NCBI RefSeq assembly: GCF_036227225.1
Contig: NZ_CP109444.1
Location: 11,451,501-11,515,500 of the forward strand
Reading direction: 5' to 3'
From: Streptomyces sp. NBC_01478
Lineage (GTDB): Bacteria; Actinomycetota; Actinomycetes; Streptomycetales; Streptomycetaceae
DNA: 64,000 nucleotides
Position numbers and translations under genes: made by a program. The notes under the pieces are model-generated. The model did not search any database. It saw only the letters and a list, made by a program, of their open reading frames with translations, and was not told the origin of the DNA. Numbering within the stretch: position 1 is the first letter of the stretch; each line of letters opens with the position of its first letter. This document shows, piece by piece, positions 15,674 to 24,165 of the stretch.

Positions 15674-16918
15674 TCAGAGCGCCGGTGAGCGTTCCGGCAC
15701 GACGACCGGCTCCATCCGGCGCACTCGGTGCCGGGCGCGTCGGGCCAGGGGTCGTTCGACGAGGGCGTACGAGGCGAGGGCCGCGACGAGCGTGGCCGCG
15801 ACGCCGGTCTGGAGCAGGGCGTCACCGCGCACACCGAGATCGTGCAACAGCCGGATGACCGGGTAGTGCCACAGGTACATGCCGTAGCTGAGGTTGCGCC
15901 CGACCCAGACCGGCGTGGACAGCGAGAGCAGACGCGAGGGCCAGGACTCGGGGCTGAGTTCGAGGGCGGCCACGACGCAGGCCGTCAGCAGGGCGGCGAC
16001 CAGGAATCCGACCGTGTACCAGACCGGGTTCCACCCGCTGACCTCGGTGATCGGGATCTGCCAGGCGATCAGCCCGAGGAGCGCGAGCGCGGGCAGGCAG
16101 AGGCGTCCCGCCCATCGGCGCAGCAGCTCCAGGCGGGGATCGTCGGCGCGCAGCCGGGCCAGGACGAGGGCCAGCAGCGCGCCGACGAGGAGTTGGTCGG
16201 CGCGGGTGTCGGGGCCGTTGTAGATGCGGTGCGCGGCGGAGGGATCCCACAGCACCGTCCGCCAGAGCACCGGCAGGACGCACAGCACCGCGACGCAGGC
16301 CAGCGCCGTCCGAGCCCTCGCGTACCGCAGCAGGACGAGCAGCAGGAGCGGCCAGGCGAAATAGAACTGCTCCTCCACGCCCAGGGACCAGGTGTGGCTG
16401 AGCGGCGCGGTGAGATCCGAGTACGTCCCGGAGTCCCCGGCCCGGACGAGATTGACCACCGACCCCGCGGCCAGCAGCGCCGCCATCCACGCCCCGCGGA
16501 ACAGCGGCAGCGCGAACGTCACGGACAGCACGGCGGTGACCGCGCACATCACCAGCAGGGCCGGCATCAGCCGCAGCCAGCGCCGGCGGTAGAACGACCA
16601 CAGGCCGATGCCGCCGGTACGGGCGTACTCGCTCACCAGCAGCCGGGTGATGACGAAACCGCTGATCGTGAAGAACACGTCCACACCGATCGAGCCGCCG
16701 GGCACCAGGTCCGGCTCCACGTGGTAGACGATCACCAACAGCACCGCGACCGTCCGCAGCCCGTCCAGCCCGGTGACCCGCCCACCACCACGCAGCGCCG
16801 ACGAGAAGCCCCGCCCACCGCCTCTGCCCCGCTCCGCAGGCGAGGGCGGCGGCGCCGCCCGTACATCAGGGCTCTGCTCCGCGGCCTCGTCTACCGTGCT
16901 CCGTTGGAGGGTGCTCAT
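15674..16918 (-). CDS. Membrane acyltransferase 3 family protein (OafA/YrhL-like)
   Basis: A 414-residue integral membrane O-acyltransferase with about ten hydrophobic helices. The family markers are present: the first-helix block GLDGLRTVAVLLVIVYH with the catalytic-type His, GSIGVDVFFTISGFVITRLL, the RRWLRLMPALL loop and LSHTWSLGVEEQFYFAWPLL. The last helices include LSYGMYLWHYPVIRLL. Such enzymes acetylate or acylate cell-surface polysaccharides, peptidoglycan or secondary metabolites, taking the acyl group from cytoplasmic acyl-CoA. The first 45 residues are a disordered Pro/Gly/Arg-rich extension. The acceptor cannot be identified from context, which includes no glycan genes. Confidence 0.92.
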   Translation of the reverse strand: MSTLQRSTVDEAAEQSPDVRAAPPPSPAERGRGGGRGFSSALRGGGRVTGLDGLRTVAVLLVIVYHVEPDLVPGGSIGVDVFFTISGFVITRLLVSEYARTGGIGLWSFYRRRWLRLMPALLVMCAVTAVLSVTFALPLFRGAWMAALLAAGSVVNLVRAGDSGTYSDLTAPLSHTWSLGVEEQFYFAWPLLLLVLLRYARARTALACVAVLCVLPVLWRTVLWDPSAAHRIYNGPDTRADQLLVGALLALVLARLRADDPRLELLRRWAGRLCLPALALLGLIAWQIPITEVSGWNPVWYTVGFLVAALLTACVVAALELSPESWPSRLLSLSTPVWVGRNLSYGMYLWHYPVIRLLHDLGVRGDALLQTGVAATLVAALASYALVERPLARRARHRVRRMEPVVVPERSPAL

Positions 16919-17044
16919 AACGGCGGCGTCTGCCCACGTCCGCCGGGATCACACAAATTCTCATGCCGCCCTCAGGCTGACGTCGTCGGGTTAATGTTCG
17001 ATCTCGCCGACACCACGGAACGCGAAGTCGACGAAGGAGACGCG

Positions 17045-17449
17045 GTGCTGGGACTGCTGGGCTTCTACGACGAACTGGACAACCGTGCCGGTCAGCCGAA
17101 CGGATCGGTTCGCGATGCCGTACGGCCCGTCGGTGAGCCGGACGAGGCGGAGCTGGTGGCCTATCTGGACGGCGGCCACGTCCTCCTCGACGTCATGGAA
17201 AGCGGTCACGACGTCATCACCGGGACCTCCCACCGGCACTCTCCGGGGTGCTCGTCACTGGTGACCGACGGCACCTGGCTCTGGCGCCGGGACTTTCCGC
17301 ACTATGTGGAAACTCACCATGTCTCGCTGCCCGACGCGTTCGTCGAACACGTCCGCGGTCTGCGTCACCGGATGCCCGCCGTCACCGTCGAGGAGCTCGC
17401 TCCGCATCTGGACGAGACGCTGCCTCTGGTCGGCTGGGCCCGGCCATAG
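17045..17449 (+). CDS. Hypothetical protein
   Basis: A 134-residue soluble acidic protein, not recognised. The GTG at 17045 is chosen because GAAGGAG (17033-17039) stands five bases upstream. An in-frame ATG at 16994 would add 17 residues. The sequence starts LGLLGFYDELDNR and contains VAYLDGGHVLLDVMESGHDV and a His/Cys-bearing stretch (THSHRHSPGCSS-like). A Trp-rich strand (GTWLWRRDFPHYVETHHV) suggests a compact alpha/beta fold. There is no signal peptide or membrane helix. It is divergent from the acyltransferase and precedes the sigma-factor pair without any clear functional link. Confidence 0.65.
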   Translation: MLGLLGFYDELDNRAGQPNGSVRDAVRPVGEPDEAELVAYLDGGHVLLDVMESGHDVITGTSHRHSPGCSSLVTDGTWLWRRDFPHYVETHHVSLPDAFVEHVRGLRHRMPAVTVEELAPHLDETLPLVGWARP

Positions 17450-17560
17450 GCTTTCAGGTCATCCGGTCATGACTGGGATCCAGTCGGCAGGCGGACCGCG
17501 GCGGGAACGACGGCGCTGAAAGGATCCGGCCGCTGCCGGACAGTACGGGGTGTGGAATCC

Positions 17561-18142
17561 ATGACGGAACAGGAAGCGCGCCGGATGCGGCGGGCGCGCT
17601 TCGAAGAACTGGCCTATCTGGTGGTGGAACCGCTGCACCGGTATCTGCGGCGACGGACGAGCGCCGACATGGTCGAGGACGTGCTGTCGGAGACGATGCT
17701 GGTGCTGTGGCGTCGACTCGACGACGTCCCCGGGCTCCGAGCGGGTACCGAGCCCGAAATGCCTCCCGATCCGGACGACGTGCTGCCGTGGTGCTACGGA
17801 GTGGCCCGCGGGTGCCTGGCGAACGCCCGCCGTGCCGACGGACGCAGGCTCCGGCTGATGGAGCGGCTGATCCGGAGCCAGGAGCAGTCACCGGAACAGG
17901 CCGCCGATCACGGCGAGTTGCATGCCGCGCTCGACGCCCTCGGGGCGCTGGACCGCGAGGTGGTGCGGCTGTGGGCGTGGGAGGGACTCGCGCCGCGGCA
18001 GATCGCGGAGGCGACCGGGCTGACGTCCAACGCGGTGAGCATCCGGCTCCATCGGGCGAAGGCGAGACTCGCCGACCGGCTCGGGCGAAAGGATGCCGAA
18101 CAGTCCGGACACAAGAGGGATGAAGGAAGGAGCAGTCGATGA
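17561..18142 (+). CDS. ECF-like sigma-70 family RNA polymerase sigma factor
   Basis: A 193-residue sigma factor with only regions 2 and 4. Region 2 is seen in the segment LHRYLRRRTSADMVEDVLSE and TMLVLWRRLDDVP (core binding and -10 recognition). Region 4 is ALDALGALDREVVRLWAWEG, then APRQIAEATGLTSNAVSIRL with the HTH that reads the -35 element. The N-terminal helix replaces the usual RxA motif. The ATG at 17561 is chosen over GTG 17552. The stop overlaps the start of the next gene by four bases (ATGA), pairing it with a membrane protein likely to hold it inactive. The target promoter is unknown. Confidence 0.92.
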   Translation: MTEQEARRMRRARFEELAYLVVEPLHRYLRRRTSADMVEDVLSETMLVLWRRLDDVPGLRAGTEPEMPPDPDDVLPWCYGVARGCLANARRADGRRLRLMERLIRSQEQSPEQAADHGELHAALDALGALDREVVRLWAWEGLAPRQIAEATGLTSNAVSIRLHRAKARLADRLGRKDAEQSGHKRDEGRSSR

Positions 18143-18756
18143 ACGACGACGAGTTGCTGGCCAGGCTGAAGTCCGCGGACCCGGCACTGACCGGCATCGC
18201 TCCGCCACCCGACGTCAACCGCCTTGTGGAGGACACCTTGAACACCGACACCGCACTTCAGTCGGCGACCGCCGCCGCCGGAATCACGGCAGCGGGACGG
18301 GGACGCCGTCATGTCTTCGGACTCGCGGCGGCCGCCGCGGTTCTCGTGCTCGGCGGCGGCATCGCCGGAGGAATCATGGCGAACGACGGCAACAACGGCA
18401 GCAGTGCCAAGGGCCATTCGACCCCGGCCGGCGCGCTGCGGCTCACCGCCCGGGGCGGCTCCGGCAAGTGCGCGGTACCGGGGCTCGACACACTCAGCAA
18501 GTACCCGACCCTCTTCGAAGGAACGGTCACGTCCGTCGACGGTTCGACGACCACCTTCCGTGTCGACCAGTGGCTGAAGGGCGGCGACGCGGAGACGGTC
18601 GTGGTCGCGGGCGACACCGAGATCCCGGAGACGCTGACGTTCTCGGAGGGCGAGCACTACATCGTCGGCGCAGAGAACGGCTTCGTCCCGCCGTGCGCCG
18701 CGATCGACGCCTCGCCCGACACCATCCGCGAGTTCCGCCAGGCGTTCGGCAAGTGA
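18139..18756 (+). CDS. Single-pass membrane protein, candidate anti-sigma factor
   Basis: A 205-residue protein translationally coupled to the sigma-factor gene. It has a cytoplasmic N-terminus (residues 1-57) containing DELLARLKSADPALTG, one transmembrane helix at about 58-80 (HVFGLAAAAAVLVLGGGIAG), and an extracytoplasmic domain with two Cys (GKCAVPGLDT; PPCAAIDAS). The architecture is that of a transmembrane anti-sigma factor that releases its partner on an outside signal. The zinc anti-sigma motif HxxxCxxC is absent, so it is not of the RsrA type. The outside domain (LFEGTVTSVDGSTTTFRVDQ) looks like a beta-rich domain. The role is inferred from coupling. Confidence 0.75.
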   Translation: MNDDELLARLKSADPALTGIAPPPDVNRLVEDTLNTDTALQSATAAAGITAAGRGRRHVFGLAAAAAVLVLGGGIAGGIMANDGNNGSSAKGHSTPAGALRLTARGGSGKCAVPGLDTLSKYPTLFEGTVTSVDGSTTTFRVDQWLKGGDAETVVVAGDTEIPETLTFSEGEHYIVGAENGFVPPCAAIDASPDTIREFRQAFGK

Positions 18757-18766
18757 CCCGACCGGA

Positions 18767-19615
18767 TCACGCGGAGTCGGCCAGCAGACTCCGGGCGAAC
18801 TCGTGCGCCGGGTCCGCGAGGGTGTGCCGGAGCGTGGCGAAGAGATCGGCCGCCGTCGTGCCGGACCACGAGGCGGGGAGGAGGGTGCTGGGCAGGCCCG
18901 GGTCGAGGTAGGGCAACCGGCGCCAGGCGGTGAGGACTTGGACGTAGTCGATGAACGCGGCCCGGTCGGACACCTCGCCCGGCCCGGCCCAGCGCCCGGC
19001 CATCGGGGTGAACTCGGCGACGAAATCGTCGTAGAGCTTCTGGAGCGCCGCCAGGTCCCACCAGCGGCCCACCTGTTCGGCGGGGTCCCCGAAGGCCACA
19101 TAGTCGCCGCGGAAGAGGTCGACGTACTGGTCCAGCCCGTGTTGGAGCAGGTGCTCGCGGGTGTCGTCGAGCGCGTGGGCCGGGGCGATCCAGATCCCCG
19201 ACGAGACCGTGCCGAATCCCAACCAGGCCAACCGTGACCGGAGTTGATGGCGCTGTTGGCGTTCGCTCTCCGGTACCGAGAAGACGGCGATGACCCAGCC
19301 GTCGTCGGTGACGGCGTGGCGTTCGAAGATGCGCCGGTCGCCGGTTTCGAGGACGGAGCGGGCGTACGGCGAGAGCGCGTAGCCCGCACGGCCGTCCCGG
19401 CGCTCGGCCACCAGGATCTCGCGGCGCTTGAGCCGGGAGATCGACGAGCGGACCGCCTGGGCGTCGACGTCGAGTTCGGCGAGCAGTCGGATCAGGGTGC
19501 TCACACTGATCCAGCCGCCGACCTCGCGCGCGTAGAGGCCGTACACCGTCACGATCAGGGATCGCGGCGGTGCGGGCAGGCCCGGGCTGTCGTCTTCGAG
19601 ATCGCTTGCCGTCAC
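18767..19615 (-). CDS. PaaX-family transcriptional repressor
   Basis: A 282-residue regulator of the PaaX family, which in other bacteria represses phenylacetate catabolism and responds to aryl-CoA. The N-terminal winged helix is SLIVTVYGLYAREVGGWISV, then LIRLLAELDVDAQAVRSSIS and RLKRREILVAERRDGRAGYA. The central part shows the family pattern GWVIAVFSVPESERQQRHQL and LRSRLAWLGFGTVSSGIWIA. The C-terminal domain carries the ligand pocket (FRGDYVAFGD). A GTG at 19615 is the start. It is the last gene of the aromatic-acid operon, 12 bp from the preceding gene, so it is probably an autoregulator sensing a CoA thioester made by the operon's ligase. Confidence 0.92.
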   Translation of the reverse strand: MTASDLEDDSPGLPAPPRSLIVTVYGLYAREVGGWISVSTLIRLLAELDVDAQAVRSSISRLKRREILVAERRDGRAGYALSPYARSVLETGDRRIFERHAVTDDGWVIAVFSVPESERQQRHQLRSRLAWLGFGTVSSGIWIAPAHALDDTREHLLQHGLDQYVDLFRGDYVAFGDPAEQVGRWWDLAALQKLYDDFVAEFTPMAGRWAGPGEVSDRAAFIDYVQVLTAWRRLPYLDPGLPSTLLPASWSGTTAADLFATLRHTLADPAHEFARSLLADSA

Positions 19616-19627
19616 GATCGTAGTATT

Positions 19628-20074
19628 TCAGTGCGCCCTGGAGCTGTCCGATTCCGCCCGGGCGTCCGTCGCGCCCAGCGCCGTACGCCAGGCGGTAGGC
19701 CAGGGCGCACTGGAACCGGTCTCCTTGTCGGGGACGTGCACGGTGACATAGCTGCCCCGGGCGGCACGGCGCTGCCGGTCACCGTCCTCGGACGTGCGCC
19801 ACACCTCGAAACCGAAGGTCATCGAGGACCGGCCGAGGCGGATCAGCTCGACCCGCGTCTCGACCTCCTCACCGAACCGGATCGACGCCTCGAACTCCAC
19901 CTCGTAGCGCACCCTCGGTGCCACCGGGAAGTAGCCCGGAATGCCGTACGCGCGCATCAGTTCGGCCTCCGCCGCCTCGGCGAACCGGACGACGGTGGTG
20001 TTGTGGTAGATCCCGGCCGCATCGGTGTCGATCCACTCCAGACGGGCCCGGTGGACGCCGCGGGGCCCGCTCAT
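19628..20074 (-). CDS. Acyl-CoA thioesterase, 4HBT hot-dog family
   Basis: A 148-residue single hot-dog thioesterase. The YbgC/4-hydroxybenzoyl-CoA thioesterase signature is present: LEWIDTDAAGIYHNTTVVRF, with the Asp-x-x-Gly-x-x-x-Asn catalytic segment. RYEVEFEASIRFGEEVETRV and SSMTFGFEVWRT complete the fold. It would hydrolyse an aryl-CoA to free acid and CoA. The ATG start overlaps the stop of the upstream fused monooxygenase by four bases, so the product of that enzyme is the likely substrate: a 5-hydroxylated aryl-CoA such as gentisyl-CoA or its amino analogue. This is inferred from gene order. Confidence 0.88.
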   Translation of the reverse strand: MSGPRGVHRARLEWIDTDAAGIYHNTTVVRFAEAAEAELMRAYGIPGYFPVAPRVRYEVEFEASIRFGEEVETRVELIRLGRSSMTFGFEVWRTSEDGDRQRRAARGSYVTVHVPDKETGSSAPWPTAWRTALGATDARAESDSSRAH

Positions 20075-22440
20075 TCCGCCGCCTTGCCCGGGGTCCACCG
20101 CAGGTGCACGGCGTCCCGCGGAGTCTCGCGCAGCAGCGCGAGACGCGGCCGGACCGCGTCGGTGCGTGAGGTGGGGGGCTTGCGGCGGCCGGCCGCGAAC
20201 TGCGCCGGCCAGTCGGCGCCCGCGCCCCGGTACTCCTGCTCGGCCGCCGCCTGCAGAGTCCACTGCGGGTTGTACAGATGGGTACGGCCGAGCGCGCACA
20301 GGTCGGCCCGCCCGGCGAGCAGGATCGAGTTGACGTCGTCGTACGACGAGATCGCTCCTACGGCGATCACGGCCGCCCCCGCCGGAGCGGCGACCTCGTG
20401 CCGGATGCGGTCGGCGAACGGGGTCTGGTACGAGCGGCCGTACGCCGGCTTCTCGTCCTTGGTGACCTGGCCGGACGACACATCCACGGCAGCAGCGCCA
20501 TGTGCGACGAAGGCGCGCGCGATCTCGACCGCGTCGTGCTCGGTGTTCCCGTCGGGGGTCCAGTCGGTGGCGGAGATCCGGACCGTCACCGGGCGGTCGG
20601 CGGGGAAGGCGGACCGTACGGCGTCGAAGACCTCCAGCGGGAGGCGGAGCCGGTTCGTCAGGTCGCCGCCGTACTCGTCGGTGCGGTGGTTGGCGACGGG
20701 GGAGAGGAAGGAGGAGAGCAGATAGCCGTGGGCCGCGTGCACCTCCAGCAGGTCGAAGCCCGCGTCGGCGCCCCGGCGGGCGGCGGACACGAAGTCGGCC
20801 ACGACCGCGTCCATGTCGGCGCGGGTCATCTCGCGCGGCACATGGCAGCCGGTGCCGTAGGGCAGGGAGGACGGGCCCACGACCTCCCAGTTGTCCGTGT
20901 CGAGGGGTTCGTCGATGCCCTCCCACATCAGGCGCGTCGAACCTTTGCGGCCCGAGTGGCCCAACTGGAGGCCGATCTTCGCCGTGCTGCGGTCGTGGAC
21001 GAAGGAGGTGACGCGCCTCCACGCCTCGCGCTGTGTGTCGTTCCACAGGCCCGTGCAGCCCGGGGTGATGCGTGCCTCGGGGGAGACGCAGACCATCTCG
21101 GTCATCACCAGGCCCGCGCCGCCGAGCGCCTTGGAACCGAGGTGGACGACATGGAAGTCGTCCGGTACTCCGTCGACGGCGGAGTACATGTCCATCGGCG
21201 AGACCACGACCCGGTTCTTCAGCTCCAGGCCGCCGATGGTGAACGGCTGGAACATCGCCGGGGCGGACTCGGCCGCGCCCTGGGCGTTCGCGAAGCCGCG
21301 CTCGATCAGGTCGGCGAAGCCCGGGTCGCGGTCCTTGAGGTTGTCGAAGGTGATCCGGCGGGAACGGGTCAGCAGGTTGAAGCAGAACTGCGCGGGGTCC
21401 TGCCCGGCGTAGCGGCCGATGTTCTCGAACCACTCCAGCGAGGCCTGCGCGGCGCGCTGGGTCGACTCCACCACAGGACGGCGTTCGGTCTCGTACGCCG
21501 TCAACGCCTCGTCCACGGTGGGGTGTTCGTGCAGACACGCGGCGAGCGCGAGGGCGTCCTCCATGGCCAGCTTGGTGCCGGACCCGATCGAGAAGTGCGC
21601 GGTGTGGGCTGCGTCGCCGAGCAGGACCACGTTGTGGTGGTGCCAGCGTTCGTTGCGGACCGTCGTGAAGTTGAGCCAGCGGGAGTTGTTGGTCAGGAGG
21701 GCGTGTCCGGCGAGTTCACCGGCGAAGATCTCGCGGATCCGGGCGACCGAGTCCTCGTCGCTGACGCCGGGCGGGAACTGCGTGCCCTCCGTCGAATCGA
21801 GGCCGGCCCTGCGCCACACGTCCTCGGCCATCTCGACGATGAAGGTCGAGCCGCCGTCGGAGAAGGGGTAACCATGGATCTGCATGGTCCCGAACTCGGT
21901 CTGCTTGACGAGGAATTGGAACGCCTCGAAGACCCGGTCGGTGCCCAGCCACATGTACTTGTTGGTGCGTTGGTCGAGGGAGGGGACGAAGGCGTCGGCG
22001 TACTTGGTGCGCACCGCCGAGTTGATGCCGTCCGCCGCGACCACGAGGTCGTAGGACCCGCGCAGTTCGTCGACGTCCGGGGCGAGGGTGCGGTAGTGCA
22101 CGGTGACGCCGAGTTCGGCCGCCCGCTCCTGGAGGATGTGCAGCAGGTCCTTGCGGGCCATCGCAGCGAAACCCTGGCCGCCGACCGTGAAGGGGTGCCC
22201 GTCGAACTCGATGTCGATGTCGGTCCAGCGGGCGAAGCGGCTCTCCATCGCGTCGTGCACGACGGTGTCCGCGTTCTCGATGCCCCCGAGGGTCTCGTCG
22301 GAGAAGACCACGCCGAAGCCGAAGGTGTCGTCGGGCGCGTTGCGCTCCCAGACGGTGATCTCATGACCGAGGTCGAGCTGCTTCATCAGCGCGGCGAGGT
22401 ACAGACCGCCCGGCCCGCCGCCCACGATCGCGATCCTCAT
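20071..22440 (-). CDS. Fused FAD monooxygenase/old-yellow-enzyme: salicylyl-CoA 5-hydroxylase or 2-aminobenzoyl-CoA monooxygenase/reductase
   Basis: A 789-residue fusion. Residues 1 to about 390 are a group A flavoprotein monooxygenase: GGGPGGL near the start (G7-x-G9-x-x-G12), and the DG and GD motifs in YDLVVAADGINSAV and VVLLGDAAHTAHFSIGSGTK. Residues from 396 are an FMN-dependent old-yellow enzyme (FQPFTIGGLELKNRVVVSPM, LQLGHSGRKG, HAAHGYLLSSFLSP, DEYGGDLTNRLR). Two known relatives have this layout: 2-aminobenzoyl-CoA monooxygenase/reductase and the salicylyl-CoA 5-hydroxylase group. Both act on aryl-CoA at C5. The start overlaps the ligase stop (ATGA). Whether the substrate is 2-hydroxy- or 2-amino-benzoyl-CoA is not settled by sequence; a nearby RidA gene mildly favours the amino compound. 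Confidence 0.88.
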   Translation of the reverse strand: MRIAIVGGGPGGLYLAALMKQLDLGHEITVWERNAPDDTFGFGVVFSDETLGGIENADTVVHDAMESRFARWTDIDIEFDGHPFTVGGQGFAAMARKDLLHILQERAAELGVTVHYRTLAPDVDELRGSYDLVVAADGINSAVRTKYADAFVPSLDQRTNKYMWLGTDRVFEAFQFLVKQTEFGTMQIHGYPFSDGGSTFIVEMAEDVWRRAGLDSTEGTQFPPGVSDEDSVARIREIFAGELAGHALLTNNSRWLNFTTVRNERWHHHNVVLLGDAAHTAHFSIGSGTKLAMEDALALAACLHEHPTVDEALTAYETERRPVVESTQRAAQASLEWFENIGRYAGQDPAQFCFNLLTRSRRITFDNLKDRDPGFADLIERGFANAQGAAESAPAMFQPFTIGGLELKNRVVVSPMDMYSAVDGVPDDFHVVHLGSKALGGAGLVMTEMVCVSPEARITPGCTGLWNDTQREAWRRVTSFVHDRSTAKIGLQLGHSGRKGSTRLMWEGIDEPLDTDNWEVVGPSSLPYGTGCHVPREMTRADMDAVVADFVSAARRGADAGFDLLEVHAAHGYLLSSFLSPVANHRTDEYGGDLTNRLRLPLEVFDAVRSAFPADRPVTVRISATDWTPDGNTEHDAVEIARAFVAHGAAAVDVSSGQVTKDEKPAYGRSYQTPFADRIRHEVAAPAGAAVIAVGAISSYDDVNSILLAGRADLCALGRTHLYNPQWTLQAAAEQEYRGAGADWPAQFAAGRRKPPTSRTDAVRPRLALLRETPRDAVHLRWTPGKAAE

Positions 22441-24104
22441 GCCTGGTTCTCCTTCTCGACGATCTGACGCAGCAGGAAGTGCTGAAGCTTTCCGCTGGTG
22501 TTGCGGGGCAGCGCATCGCAAAAGCGCACCGCACGGGGGTACTTGTACGGCGCGAGGTGGGCCTTGACGTGGTCCTGGATGTCCTTGACCTTGGCCGCGT
22601 CGGCCACGACGCCCTCGGCCAGGACGACGAACGCGCAGACGACGGAGCCGCGTTCGGGGTCGGGCTTGGCGACCACCGCCGACTCGACGACGTCCGGGTG
22701 GGTGTTGATCGCGGACTCGACCTCGGGACCACCGATGTTGTAGCCGGAGGAGACGATCATGTTGTCCGTGCGCGTGCGGTAGTAGAAGTAGCCGTCCTCG
22801 TCGCGGACGAAGGTGTCGCCCGTGACGTTCCAGCCGTTCACGACGTAGTTCCCCTGGCGCCGGTCGTCCAGGTAACGGCACCCGACCGGGCCGATCACGG
22901 CCAGCCGCCCCTCGACACCCGGGCCGACCTCCTCGCCGTCCAGGTCGAGGACGGTGGCCCGGTATCCGGGGACGGGCCTGCCGGTCGAACCGGGCCGGAT
23001 GTCGTCACCGGCGGCGGAGATGAAGATGTGGATCATCTCCGTGGCGCCGATGCCGTCGATGACCTTGATCCCGGTCTCCTCGTGGAGCTGCTGCCAGACC
23101 TCTTCCGGTATGTGCTCCCCGGCGCTGACCGCGGCGCGCAGACCGTGCAGCCGGTCCGCCTTCCCGGCCTTGAGGATCTGCCGGTACGCCGTCGGCGCGG
23201 TCGCCAGCACGGTGACCCCCGCCTCGGCGACCAACTCGGCCAGCGGCTCCGGCGCCACGGCCTCCGTCAGCAGCGCGCACGCACCGGCCCGCAGGGCGCA
23301 GACGACCAGGATGCCGAGCCCGAAGGTGAACGCGAGCGGCGCGGTGCACGACACGAGATCGTCGGGCCGCAGCCGCAGCGTGTGCCGGCCGAAGGTGTTG
23401 TCGATCGACAGGATGTCGCGGTGGAAGTGGGTGGTGATCTTCGGTACGCCGGTGCTGCCCGAGGTGGGTCCGAAGAGGGCGACGTCGTCGGCGGCCGTGT
23501 CGACCGCGGTGAACTCGCCTGGTTTCGCCGCCACTTGGCGCGACAGGTCATCGGGTGCGTCGCCGCCGTACGCCACGATTTTGAGATCGGGCAGGACGGT
23601 GTCGCGTACGGTCTCGACGTCCGCGGTGAAGCGGTGGTCGACGAGTGCCACGGCCGGGCGGGTCTTGTCGGCCACGGGGGTGAGTTCACGGGCCCGCAGT
23701 GCCGCCATGGTGGTGACGACGATGCCGCCGGCCTTCAGGGTGCCGAGCCAACACGCCACGGTCCAGGGGTTGTTGGGGGAGCGCAGCAGGACCCGGTTGC
23801 CGGCGACCAGACCGAGGTCGTCGGTGAGGACGTGGGCGATCTGGTTGGCGCGGCTCAGCAGTTCGCCGTAGGTCCACACCTCGCCGTCCGGGGTGCGCAG
23901 GGCCGGGCGGTCGGGGCCGAAGGCGGCGGTGGGCACGTCGATGAGTTCGGCACCGGCGTTCAGGCGCTCCGGGTAACGGAGTTCGTCGGTGGTGAACTCC
24001 AGGACCGGCCACTGGGCGCGCGGCGGGAGATGGTCGCGGGCGAACGTGTCCGGATAGGCGGAGGGCGAGAGGCCCATCGGTTCCGTCGGGTCCAACTGGT
24101 CCAT
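22437..24104 (-). CDS. Benzoate-CoA ligase family aryl-CoA ligase (AMP-binding)
   Basis: A 555-residue adenylate-forming enzyme that activates an aromatic acid with ATP and CoA. The P-loop is GPTSGSTGVPK. The A4-A5 regions are LAFTFGLGILVV and VIDGIGATEMIH, the latter typical of benzoate/2-aminobenzoate-CoA ligases. The hinge is YYRTRTDNMIVSSGYNIGG, and the catalytic Lys sits near the end in LPRNTSGKLQHFLLRQ. The lone aromatic-acid ligase in an operon with an aryl-CoA monooxygenase makes it the first committed step, and its CoA thioester is the likely PaaX effector. A 61-bp gap separates it from the upstream thioesterase gene; downstream it overlaps the monooxygenase by four bases. Confidence 0.92.
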   Translation of the reverse strand: MDQLDPTEPMGLSPSAYPDTFARDHLPPRAQWPVLEFTTDELRYPERLNAGAELIDVPTAAFGPDRPALRTPDGEVWTYGELLSRANQIAHVLTDDLGLVAGNRVLLRSPNNPWTVACWLGTLKAGGIVVTTMAALRARELTPVADKTRPAVALVDHRFTADVETVRDTVLPDLKIVAYGGDAPDDLSRQVAAKPGEFTAVDTAADDVALFGPTSGSTGVPKITTHFHRDILSIDNTFGRHTLRLRPDDLVSCTAPLAFTFGLGILVVCALRAGACALLTEAVAPEPLAELVAEAGVTVLATAPTAYRQILKAGKADRLHGLRAAVSAGEHIPEEVWQQLHEETGIKVIDGIGATEMIHIFISAAGDDIRPGSTGRPVPGYRATVLDLDGEEVGPGVEGRLAVIGPVGCRYLDDRRQGNYVVNGWNVTGDTFVRDEDGYFYYRTRTDNMIVSSGYNIGGPEVESAINTHPDVVESAVVAKPDPERGSVVCAFVVLAEGVVADAAKVKDIQDHVKAHLAPYKYPRAVRFCDALPRNTSGKLQHFLLRQIVEKENQA

Positions 24105-24165
24105 CGGGAGGTTCCTTTCCGCAGGCCGGGGGCGGGCCGTGCAGGGATCAGGAGCTGCGTGGGAG